Shown here: positions 1 to 6,023 of the stretch, one piece after another
Layout: each line of letters begins with the position of its first letter
How positions within the stretch are numbered: position 1 is the first letter of the stretch
NCBI GenBank assembly: GCA_946887065.1
Contig: CAMPKL010000143.1
Span: forward strand, 1 to 7,763
Source of the DNA: an uncultured Bryobacterales bacterium
Lineage (GTDB): Bacteria > Acidobacteriota > Terriglobia > Bryobacterales > UBA6623
Direction: 5' to 3'
Length of the DNA: 7,763 bases
Program-made: the position numbers and the translations under genes
Notes under the pieces: generated by a model
Database searches by the model: none
What the model was told of the DNA's origin: nothing
What the model saw: only the letters and a program-made list of their open reading frames with translations

Positions 1-100
1 TGCGGATCGCCTGTGCCCGCAGGTTTCCCGCGGCCTCTCGCAGTTCGGTGTAGACCCCGAGGATGGCCGTAAGCGGCGTGGCTTTGCGGCGGGCCCTCAT
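1..100 (-). CDS. ABC transporter permease, FtsX/MacB type (N-terminal fragment, cut by window edge)
   Basis: An ATG at 100-98 overlaps the TGA stop of the upstream adaptor gene (ATGA), and the frame stays open to the left edge, giving 33 codons. The visible protein begins MRARRKATPLTAIL and continues to LREAAGNLRAQAIR. The segment LREAAGNLRAQAIR resembles the amphipathic stretch that precedes the first membrane helix in FtsX/MacB-type permeases (typically LREAxxNLRAxxLRSxLT). It does not look like the start of an RND pump, which enters its first membrane helix almost at once. Position after three HlyD-type adaptors supports a MacB-like inner-membrane partner that couples ATP hydrolysis to export or to mechanical work on the periplasmic adaptors. 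A G-rich run just upstream is only a weak ribosome binding site, so translation probably depends on coupling. The membrane helices, the periplasmic domain and any ATPase lie outside the window, so the family call rests on about 14 residues and on context. Confidence 0.6.
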   Translation of the reverse strand, partial: MRARRKATPLTAILGVYTELREAAGNLRAQAIR

Positions 101-1374
101 TGCCCCGGCAGCGCCCCCGCCGCGTTTGTTCCGATCTCCCCGGGGCTGAGTTGAGTGGGGTCGGCCAGGGCCGCCACACTGCCCTCCTCGATGCCTTCGA
201 CCGCGACCCGCGCGCCGCCCGAGCGCGTCAGCGTCACGTCTACCGGCGCGAAGCCATTCGACTCGCGCAAATAAACGAATGGCTGACCGCCGCGATCGAA
301 TACGGCCTGCGATGGCAGCCACAACACATCCTTCAACTCAGCCGTCACGATTTCGACCATGGCGCTCATACCCGGCCGCAATTCCGCGCTTGGATCGTCA
401 ATCGAAATCGAGCATTCAAACCGCCGGTTCCAGGGCGGCCCTGTCGTACTGCCGATGTTCGTGATTCGTCCGCGGAACGTCTTGCCTGGCGCTGCGATTA
501 TGCCGATCTCCGCCTCTTGTCCTACCGCCAGATGGCCACGGTCCAATTCACCGATCTGAGCGCTGATCTGCCAATCTTCCAGGTTCGGAATCTGCATGAT
601 CGGCACGCCCGGCCGCACGGTATCCCCCAACTGGAACAGCGGCAACTCCATGCCGGCGAACATGAAGCCGTTTGAGTTGCGGTTTTCCATGATCGATACG
701 TATCCATCGGCCGGCGCTCGCAGCGTCATCGATTCGATCGCTTTCGTTGCGATCTCCGCTTTCACCTCGGCCTTGCTGACGGCCGCTTGTTGAATCGCCA
801 CGCCCGCTTCGGCCGCGGCTTGGCGGCTAGCCAGGTCCGTCTGAAGTTGTCTTAGGCGATCACGCGCCGCTTCCAAGGCCAAATCGTTCTGCTGGGCCAC
901 AATCGCCGACACCAATGAGTTGCGGCGGCACTCCAACTCCGCCAGCGTAACGTCGCTCCCGGCTTTAGCCAGAGCGTAAAGAGCCTCTTCTTTTTTCGCG
1001 TCCGACTCCGCCCTGGCCTGTCTCAAGCGCTCCCTGGCTTCCTCCAGATCCGCCGTGGCCTCGCGCAGATCGAAGACGAGTTCAGTGGCGTCGAACTCGG
1101 CCACGACGTCGCCGGCGTGAACCAACTCGCCCTGCTGTCCGAGAGCGGTGATGACCAACTCGCCCTTTGCCGCCATCGGAACCATCAGCATCCGCGTACT
1201 CTTCCCCTGGAGATTCCCCTTGGCTACCACCGAAAATCGCACGTCGCCGCGCTGCACAACGGTTGTCGGGATCGACTCTTTGACCTCCACCGGCCCCGTG
1301 CGCCCGTAGACCGCGAAGCCGGCCCAGGCAACCAAGGCGAAGGATAGAATTCCTCCCACAAACCAATACTTCAT
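97..1374 (-). CDS. HlyD/MacA-type periplasmic adaptor protein (adaptor 3 of 3)
   Basis: This is a 425-residue membrane-fusion (periplasmic adaptor) protein of the kind that bridges an inner-membrane transporter to an outer-membrane channel. An N-terminal membrane anchor spans about residues 5-22. The first half of the lipoyl-like domain is at about 70-97 and contains the typical VHAGDVVAEFD. A long Ala/Glu/Arg-rich coiled-coil hairpin follows (about 98-216), then the second lipoyl half starting LRAPADGYV (218-226) with an extended loop, the beta-barrel (about 265-345, ending ELRPGMSAMVEI) and a membrane-proximal domain (about 349-405, beginning LWLPSQAVF). All domains of the family are present. 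The ATG overlaps the stop of adaptor 2 (ATGA), and GAGGA lies 6 nt upstream at 1385-1381, a good ribosome binding site. Its own TGA overlaps the start of the permease-like gene. The Gly/Ala/Pro-rich C-terminal tail (about 408-425) has no clear role. Substrate is not predictable. Confidence 0.9.
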   Translation of the reverse strand: MKYWFVGGILSFALVAWAGFAVYGRTGPVEVKESIPTTVVQRGDVRFSVVAKGNLQGKSTRMLMVPMAAKGELVITALGQQGELVHAGDVVAEFDATELVFDLREATADLEEARERLRQARAESDAKKEEALYALAKAGSDVTLAELECRRNSLVSAIVAQQNDLALEAARDRLRQLQTDLASRQAAAEAGVAIQQAAVSKAEVKAEIATKAIESMTLRAPADGYVSIMENRNSNGFMFAGMELPLFQLGDTVRPGVPIMQIPNLEDWQISAQIGELDRGHLAVGQEAEIGIIAAPGKTFRGRITNIGSTTGPPWNRRFECSISIDDPSAELRPGMSAMVEIVTAELKDVLWLPSQAVFDRGGQPFVYLRESNGFAPVDVTLTRSGGARVAVEGIEEGSVAALADPTQLSPGEIGTNAAGALPGQ

Positions 1375-2669
1375 GGGGCATCCTCGGCGTCAACGAGGGC
1401 GATCGTGGCATCGGCCGCGAGTCCGTCCACGGCAAACTCCTCCGGATTTCGAGCGATGACGGTGATCTCGACCGCCCGAAAGTTCTGTCCATCCGCATCG
1501 GCGACATAGACCCTGGGCTTGCCTGCCTTGGTGAAAACGGCTTGAGCCGGGACAATCACCGCGTCGGGAATTCGCTCGACAATGACCTCCATCGTCGCCG
1601 CCATGCCCGGGCGCAATCGCGGGTCCGGTTCCTGAATCGGCGAGTAGGCCCGGAAGCTCTTCGTCGGCGGGAACTCGAAGCTCTGCTGAGTGAGCGGAGA
1701 GATTCGCTCCAGCCGGGCCTGCACGGTCAATTCGGGCAAGGCGTCGAGCCGGATGCGGACTTCATCGCCCACTTCGACGGCCCCGCGATCGATCTCGTCC
1801 AATTTGCCTTCCATCTGCAACGTGTTGAGATCGGGAATCTCGCCGATCGGCGCCCCTGCCCATACCTGATCGCCTACCTGGAATTCGCGCGCATTCTGTC
1901 CCAGGGAATAATTCTGCTGGTAAACGACGATGCCGTCTCCAGGCGATTTCATGTCCATTCGCGACAGCCGATATTCGGTCAGGTCGAGTTCGCTCTGCGC
2001 TTGCTCCCTGGCGCGGGCGAGACCGGCGATGCGCGACGCGCTGGAAGCTGTATGCAGTCTGTTCGTCGCTTGTTGGACCTTGAGCTTTTCCTGGGCGACA
2101 TCGAGCGCAATCACGGCCTGCTCGGCCTGTATTTTACTCAAGATCTCCGCTTTCGAGACCTCCAATTGGGCCCGTTTCACCTCGTATTCGGCATGCGCTA
2201 AATCCAAAAGATCTTGCTCAACCGTGATGCCGACTTCAGCCTGAGCCTGCTTGAGCTTGGTATCGGCCTCTTCCAGCGCGGCCGCCTTTTCGGCGATTTG
2301 GCTCCGCGCGCTCGATGGATCGAAGCGTACGACGGTGTCGCCGGCGTGGATCTGCTCGCCCGTCGGCGCCAGCCACACCACGCGAAGTTCCGGCACGTTC
2401 AAGGGAGCAATGATCGGCGTCGAGCGGCGGGCAACGAGTTCGCCTCGGCACCTCACGAATGATACAAACTCGCCCTTCCTAGCCTGCGTCGTGGGAAGTT
2501 TCGGTCCTTCGTCCGGTCCCCGGAACCGGTATGCGGCCGACAAGACAGCGGCAAGAATGAGCGCCGCGATCAACGCCCGCTTCAGGGCCTTGTGAGGCCG
2601 GCGGACAGCGGGAGCCGCCACACCCACGGGTGGTCTTGGGCTTGCTGCGGGCGTCTTAGAGTCCATCAC
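1371..2669 (-). CDS. HlyD/MacA-type periplasmic adaptor protein (adaptor 2 of 3)
   Basis: This is a 432-residue membrane-fusion protein with a short Pro/Ala-rich cytoplasmic tail (residues 1-25), a basic stretch and one membrane helix (about 30-47). Next come the first lipoyl half (about 88-118, with IHAGDTVVRFD), a coiled-coil hairpin (about 120-238), the second lipoyl half (MKSPGDGIVVY, 240-250) and the beta-barrel (about 283-365, with RLRPGMAATMEV). A membrane-proximal domain follows (about 368-427, starting VIVPAQAVF). It is the most complete of the three adaptors and clearly paralogous to adaptor 3. The start is GTG at 2669, overlapping the upstream TGA as GTGA. The next codon is ATG (2666-2664), an equally plausible start that would give a TGATG junction. 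The stop overlaps adaptor 3 by ATGA. The inner-membrane anchor indicates a periplasmic role alongside the permease. An RND or other transporter partner encoded elsewhere cannot be excluded. Confidence 0.9.
   Translation of the reverse strand: MMDSKTPAASPRPPVGVAAPAVRRPHKALKRALIAALILAAVLSAAYRFRGPDEGPKLPTTQARKGEFVSFVRCRGELVARRSTPIIAPLNVPELRVVWLAPTGEQIHAGDTVVRFDPSSARSQIAEKAAALEEADTKLKQAQAEVGITVEQDLLDLAHAEYEVKRAQLEVSKAEILSKIQAEQAVIALDVAQEKLKVQQATNRLHTASSASRIAGLARAREQAQSELDLTEYRLSRMDMKSPGDGIVVYQQNYSLGQNAREFQVGDQVWAGAPIGEIPDLNTLQMEGKLDEIDRGAVEVGDEVRIRLDALPELTVQARLERISPLTQQSFEFPPTKSFRAYSPIQEPDPRLRPGMAATMEVIVERIPDAVIVPAQAVFTKAGKPRVYVADADGQNFRAVEITVIARNPEEFAVDGLAADATIALVDAEDAP
1381..1385 (-). promoter_or_regulatory. 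Ribosome binding site of adaptor 3
   Basis: GAGGA on the minus strand lies 6 nt before the ATG at 1374, inside the last codons of adaptor 2. It is the clearest Shine-Dalgarno element in the adaptor operon and fixes the start of adaptor 3. It suggests that adaptor 3 can be initiated independently as well as by coupling. Confidence 0.6.
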
Positions 2670-3700
2670 TCCCGATCCGCTTCGATGACCACCGCGGCCG
2701 AGAGATCAGGCAGCAGCCGCGGGTCCGTCTCTAAAATCCGAAAGCGCGCCAAGAATGTCTTCACTGGGCTCCCCAACGCGGACGCCGCCACCGGGCTCGC
2801 TGACTCCAACACCGCCGTGAACTCAGCCCCAGGGTAAGCGTCAAGAAATACTTTCGCTCTCGTGCCGGGGAGAATCTTGCCTCCGTCCGGCTCCGCTACC
2901 CGCGCTTCCACTTCCATCTCCGTCCGGTCGAAAATGCGCAACAAAACTCGTCCAGGAAAGATCTGGTCGCCCTCTTGGGCAAAACCCATCGTGCCGTTCT
3001 GCCACATCGTCTCCAGCGCCGCCATGCCCCCGAGCGGCGCCTGGACGGAGAGCTTCGATAGATTGTTCTGAGCGCGCTCCAGGGCGACGCTCTGGCGTTC
3101 TCGTTGCAGTTCCAAAACGCGCAACGCCGCCGCTTCAGCCTCGTCGCGGCGCCCGCTCGACCTTTTCAAGCTGGCGACATGTTGCTCGGCGGCGGCGGCT
3201 TGGGTTTCACTCTTTAAGCGGTCGATCTCGCTCAACAGGGGACCCTTGCGCAGTTGAATGCGCGCCTCTTCCAACGCAGCTTCGGCCTGGCGCAGTTCCA
3301 AACGGCGCTGCGCTGCCGCGGCCTCGTTCTCGGCCCGTTTCTGCTCGACCTGATGGCTGAGGTCATCCACCTGGGCCTGGGCTCGCCGCGCCGCGTCCAA
3401 TTGTTCGGTGGAGTCGAACTGTGCAAGAACCGCGCCCTTTTCCACTACCGCCCCATTGGGCACGAGCGCCACGAGCGTCAGGTTGCTGGTCGGTCCGGCC
3501 ATACGAGGGGTCTGCACCGTCACATACCGAGAGGCCTTAATCGTTCCCGTCGCCCGCATTTCCTCGTGCAGCTCGCTGGCTGCCGGGATATCGACAACGT
3601 CTTCAGCAGCTTCGACTTCGGACGAGGAAATGCTCCCACACGAGAACGCAGCAAGACTCGCGAAAAGACCAATCCCGATCGCTGCTCGACACAGTCGCAT
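2666..3700 (-). CDS. HlyD-type periplasmic adaptor, probable lipoprotein lacking the membrane-proximal domain (adaptor 1 of 3)
   Basis: Starting at ATG 3700 the protein has 344 residues. Its N-terminus is a signal peptide with a Cys at residue 21 (LAAFSCGS), a non-canonical but plausible lipobox, so it may be lipid-anchored like AcrA. Then follow the first lipoyl half (about 73-96, with VVEKGAVLAQFD), a coiled coil rich in Ala, Glu, Arg and Gln (about 97-214), the second lipoyl half (LSVQAPLGGMAALETMW) and a beta-barrel (about 256-341). The protein ends just after LLPDLSAAVVIE, where the other two adaptors continue for about 65-90 residues into the membrane-proximal domain, so that domain is absent. 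The frame stays open upstream to GTG/ATG-like codons as far as 3832, but that would bury the signal peptide behind 44 residues and run into the divergent gene's leader. ATG 3700 is therefore preferred. AAGAG lies 8 nt upstream as a possible ribosome binding site. It is the first gene of the operon, and its stop overlaps adaptor 2. Confidence 0.85.
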   Translation of the reverse strand: MRLCRAAIGIGLFASLAAFSCGSISSSEVEAAEDVVDIPAASELHEEMRATGTIKASRYVTVQTPRMAGPTSNLTLVALVPNGAVVEKGAVLAQFDSTEQLDAARRAQAQVDDLSHQVEQKRAENEAAAAQRRLELRQAEAALEEARIQLRKGPLLSEIDRLKSETQAAAAEQHVASLKRSSGRRDEAEAAALRVLELQRERQSVALERAQNNLSKLSVQAPLGGMAALETMWQNGTMGFAQEGDQIFPGRVLLRIFDRTEMEVEARVAEPDGGKILPGTRAKVFLDAYPGAEFTAVLESASPVAASALGSPVKTFLARFRILETDPRLLPDLSAAVVIEADRE

Positions 3701-3886
3701 CCGCCAAACTCTTGAGAACACTGACGCATATCGACGGGAAAATGTGCTGGGAATTTTCAAACTTTTTTCGGCGCCGGCCCGGGATCGACATTTTTGCGCA
3801 GGAATTCCCCCTCGATGGCAGCGTTTCGGCAAGTAGATCCACTTGGTAATCTAATCTGGAGCGCCTATCTTCCCCCAGTGAGGCCC
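3701..3886. promoter_or_regulatory. Divergent intergenic region between adaptor operon and serine hydrolase gene
   Basis: These 186 bp separate the divergent starts at 3700 (minus) and 3887 (plus), so promoters for both units should lie here. It is visibly more AT-rich in patches than the flanking genes. A minus-strand TTGAAA (3760-3755) resembles a -35 box, but the nearest -10-like GATATG (3732-3727) is 22 bp away, too far for a standard sigma-70 promoter. On the plus strand TAATCT (3852-3857) is a possible -10 without a convincing -35. A GC-rich palindromic cluster (GGCGCC, GCCGGC and CCCGGG, overlapping at about 3770-3783) sits between T-runs and might be a protein-binding site or simply chance. 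No promoter is assigned with confidence. Confidence 0.4.
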
Positions 3887-4828
3887 ATGCGAAATCTACG
3901 CCGGCGATTTTCTCTTGCCAATCTCCTGCTTGTCGTGGCCGCAGCAATGCAGATCCCTTCCCTGACGGCGTCGGAACTGCCTGCGGCGGATCCGGAACTG
4001 CAAGCGGCGCTGCAAGGCGTCGTGCGGCGCATGTCGCTGACTCGGCTTGTCGCCGATAAACGGGTCGCCATCTCTTTGTACGACCTGTCGGGCTCGGGCC
4101 GTTATGCCGGAATCAACGACCACCAGATGATCTACGCCGCGAGTCTGCCGAAGATCGCCGTCCTGCTCGCCAGCTTCGAAAAGATATCGAAGGGCGGCAT
4201 GCCGTACGGGCCGCAAGAGCGGACCATGCTGACGAAGATGATCCGCAATTCCAGCAACACAGCCGCCTCATGGGCTATCCGTCAAGTCGGCTTCGAGTAC
4301 ATCGCCGACACGCTGACGGCGAGCCGCTACAAACTTTACGACGAAGACGACCAGGGCGGATTGTGGATTGGTAAGGGCTACGGCGGGCCTGACGACCGCT
4401 GGCGGCGGGACCCGCTCAGTCATCTTTCCCATGCCGCTAACAGCTACCAAGTGACGCGTTTCTTCGCGATGCTCGACCGCGGGGAGCTGGTAAGCCCGCA
4501 ATATAGCGCTGAGATGAAGCGCATCTTGTCGAAGCCTGGCATCGTGCACAAATTCGTCAAGGGTTTGTCCACGCGGTCAGACCGCGAGATTTACCGCAAG
4601 TCGGGAACCTGGAGAAACTGGCACTCGGACGCCGCGCTGATCGAGGCGGGCAACAAACGCTATATCGCCGTGGCGCTGGTGGAAGCCGCGGGCGGAGGCG
4701 ACATTCTGGTCCGCCTCATCCGGGAACTGGATTCGTTGGTTATTCCGACGACGAGGATGACCGCTACTGCGCCTGCAGTAACTTCTCTATTTCCCCCGCA
4801 ACAGTCTGGTGCTCGACTGCCGAATTAA
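3887..4828 (+). CDS. Exported serine hydrolase, class A beta-lactamase-like fold (SxxK)
   Basis: From ATG 3887 this is a 313-residue protein with a Sec-type signal peptide (basic RNLRRR, hydrophobic LANLLLVVAAAM, likely cleavage near LTA/SE). The mature part carries the serine acyl-enzyme triad: SLPK with the nucleophile Ser86 and Lys89, then SSN at 122-124 and KSGT at 238-241. It also has HKFVKGL before the KSGT strand and SHAANSYQVTRFFAML in the all-helical part, typical of the beta-lactamase-2 (PF13354-like) group. The class A omega-loop Glu motif (ExxLN) is not visible, so penicillin hydrolysis is doubtful. Peptidoglycan carboxypeptidase or another acyl-serine reaction in the periplasm is more likely. 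The frame extends upstream to 3794 with TTG and ATG (3815) options, but only ATG 3887 places the signal peptide at the N-terminus. GAGG is 3 nt upstream, which is short. The last 21 residues overlap the convergent gene and look like unstructured Pro/Ser/Gln-rich tail. Confidence 0.87.
   Translation: MRNLRRRFSLANLLLVVAAAMQIPSLTASELPAADPELQAALQGVVRRMSLTRLVADKRVAISLYDLSGSGRYAGINDHQMIYAASLPKIAVLLASFEKISKGGMPYGPQERTMLTKMIRNSSNTAASWAIRQVGFEYIADTLTASRYKLYDEDDQGGLWIGKGYGGPDDRWRRDPLSHLSHAANSYQVTRFFAMLDRGELVSPQYSAEMKRILSKPGIVHKFVKGLSTRSDREIYRKSGTWRNWHSDAALIEAGNKRYIAVALVEAAGGGDILVRLIRELDSLVIPTTRMTATAPAVTSLFPPQQSGARLPN
4764..4828. other. Tail-to-tail 65-bp coding overlap of two paralogous hydrolase genes
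   Basis: The plus-strand gene stops at TAA 4826-4828 and the minus-strand gene at TAG 4766-4764, so 65 bp code on both strands. On the minus strand they encode a likely terminal helix (AVEHQTVAGEIEKLLQAQ), which fits the fold. On the plus strand they encode a low-complexity tail (AVTSLFPPQQSGARLPN). The minus-strand frame therefore looks ancestral and the plus-strand tail looks like a later read-through extension. No transcription terminator is visible between the genes. Confidence 0.8.
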
Positions 4829-6023
4829 CGCGCAAGATGTTTGACATCATCGCGACTAGGTAGACTTTCTCGGCTGATTCGACGACCGCCACGCTGTGCA
4901 TCAGGTTGACCACGTTACCGGCGTAGGCCTTGCAGGTGAACCCTTCTTCCGGCTTGCAGCGGAACAACGAACCCGACTTAAAAAAGACGGCGGCCTTCGA
5001 CAGCGAAGGCGACGAGGCGTAGCGGTAGCGGGGCCGCGTGAAGTACATGAGCCGTTTCATTTCCAGACTGGACCAGGGGTCGACGAGTTTGCCTTGCTCC
5101 ATTTTCACCAGCCAACGCAGTAGTTCAAACGGACAGGCCAAGCTGGCGGCGCCTGGAATCACTTTCGACGCTTCGCTGGTGAAAAAGGTCCCCAACTTCA
5201 AGCGGTCAGTGTTCAGCCCGCTCCTTTGCAGCGGCAACTCCAGCGTTGCTCTGGCGTAGCCTCCCAATTCGGCTTTAGGCGTTGCGGCCAGGAAGACCTG
5301 TTCTTGTTCAGGTGTAGGCGGGTAGCCGGCCCCAAACTTCCGGAGCAGCATGGCCTGTTTCCAAACGGTCGACCCCGCCGCATTGGAGCTGACCGAGAAC
5401 ATATTGTCCAACCATTCCCAAAGGTTCAGTCGATCGCCGATGACGATGCGCCGGTTCACGATGGCTTGGTCGCCCGGCGTAAAGTAGGGAGCGGTCTTGC
5501 CGTCGGAATTCACGAAGCGGTCGGCGACGACGATTGTGTCTCGCAGCAGGCGGTTGCGCGCCTCCACATCCTCGGGATAGCGTTGCCTGACAGCGTCGAA
5601 AAACCCGGCCGCAACGAGCAGCTTGCCGACGCTGCCGGGAATTCTCGTCTCGTACTCGCGCAAGGCGGCATAACGGGGATGCGCGGGATCCGTAATGTCG
5701 AGTACGGCGATGCCGTAGGAAGGATCCCGAGCAGCAAATACACGCTCCAGTCCTGCCTGCAACTTGGCGTCTTTCTGCATTCCTTCGGTGATGTCAAAGG
5801 CGTCGTTGCGGCCGACGAGCCGCAACTTGACGTCCGCCGTGCCCAACAGCCCGCCCGGCGGAATTCGAATCGTGCTCTTGAGTTTGCCGTCGAGCGCCAT
5901 CCGGTAGCCCAACAGTCGGCCGATGCGGGTTCGTTCGTAGCCGTCCAGCGGATAAGAAAACGCTTGAGAGATGACGAAAACGCAACCCAGAGCTAACGCC
6001 GCCGTGACTAGTTTGTGATTCAT
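4764..6023 (-). CDS. Exported serine hydrolase with N-terminal extension, paralogue of the facing gene
   Basis: This 419-residue protein starts with a signal peptide or anchor (KLVTAALALGCVFVISQAF). An extension of about 75 residues beginning YPLDGYERTRIGRLLGY follows, which the facing gene lacks. The catalytic domain starts at about DAKLQAGLERVF (85-96), which aligns with DPELQAALQGVV of the plus-strand protein. Motifs are SVGK (Ser131, Lys134), SSN (212-214) and KSGS (349-352), so the acyl-serine machinery is complete, and no ExxLN omega-loop motif is seen. Between KSGS and the next strand are two cysteines eight residues apart (C356, C364) that could form a disulfide in the periplasm. ATG 6023 overlaps the TGA of the dikinase-like gene (ATGA), which implies cotranscription and coupling, although a strong ribosome binding site is not visible. 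Its 3' end overlaps the convergent hydrolase gene by 65 bp. The role is probably envelope (peptidoglycan or peptide/ester) hydrolysis; the substrate is unknown. Confidence 0.85.
   Translation of the reverse strand: MNHKLVTAALALGCVFVISQAFSYPLDGYERTRIGRLLGYRMALDGKLKSTIRIPPGGLLGTADVKLRLVGRNDAFDITEGMQKDAKLQAGLERVFAARDPSYGIAVLDITDPAHPRYAALREYETRIPGSVGKLLVAAGFFDAVRQRYPEDVEARNRLLRDTIVVADRFVNSDGKTAPYFTPGDQAIVNRRIVIGDRLNLWEWLDNMFSVSSNAAGSTVWKQAMLLRKFGAGYPPTPEQEQVFLAATPKAELGGYARATLELPLQRSGLNTDRLKLGTFFTSEASKVIPGAASLACPFELLRWLVKMEQGKLVDPWSSLEMKRLMYFTRPRYRYASSPSLSKAAVFFKSGSLFRCKPEEGFTCKAYAGNVVNLMHSVAVVESAEKVYLVAMMSNILRVNSAVEHQTVAGEIEKLLQAQ

Noticed and set aside
100..675. Long plus-strand open frames antisense to the adaptor genes (for example 100-675 and 1542-2201).
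   Set aside because: They are Arg/His-rich translations typical of the complement of GC-rich genes, show no domain motifs, and lie fully inside convincing minus-strand genes.
1108..2348. A 12-bp identical repeat (GTCGCCGGCGTG at 1108-1119 and 2337-2348).
   Set aside because: Both copies encode the conserved HAGD segment of the lipoyl domain in the paralogous adaptors 3 and 2. This is protein homology, not a separate DNA repeat.
3762..3800. GC-rich palindromes next to T-runs considered as an intrinsic terminator.
   Set aside because: No stem-loop is directly followed by a T-run in either direction, and the element sits between two divergent starts where no transcript should end.
3701..3832. 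Upstream extension of adaptor 1 to 3832 (44 extra residues).
   Set aside because: The extension is Arg/Ser-rich and would bury a clear signal peptide with a possible lipobox. It also overlaps the leader of the divergent gene. ATG 3700 is preferred.
3794..3886. Upstream starts TTG 3794, ATG 3815 and GTG 3878 for the plus-strand hydrolase.
   Set aside because: They add residues with no domain character in front of a well-formed signal peptide that begins at ATG 3887.
5226..5996. A 256-codon plus-strand open frame opposite the minus-strand hydrolase.
   Set aside because: No recognisable motifs, and the composition is typical of an antisense shadow. The minus strand carries the intact SxxK, SxN and KSG series.
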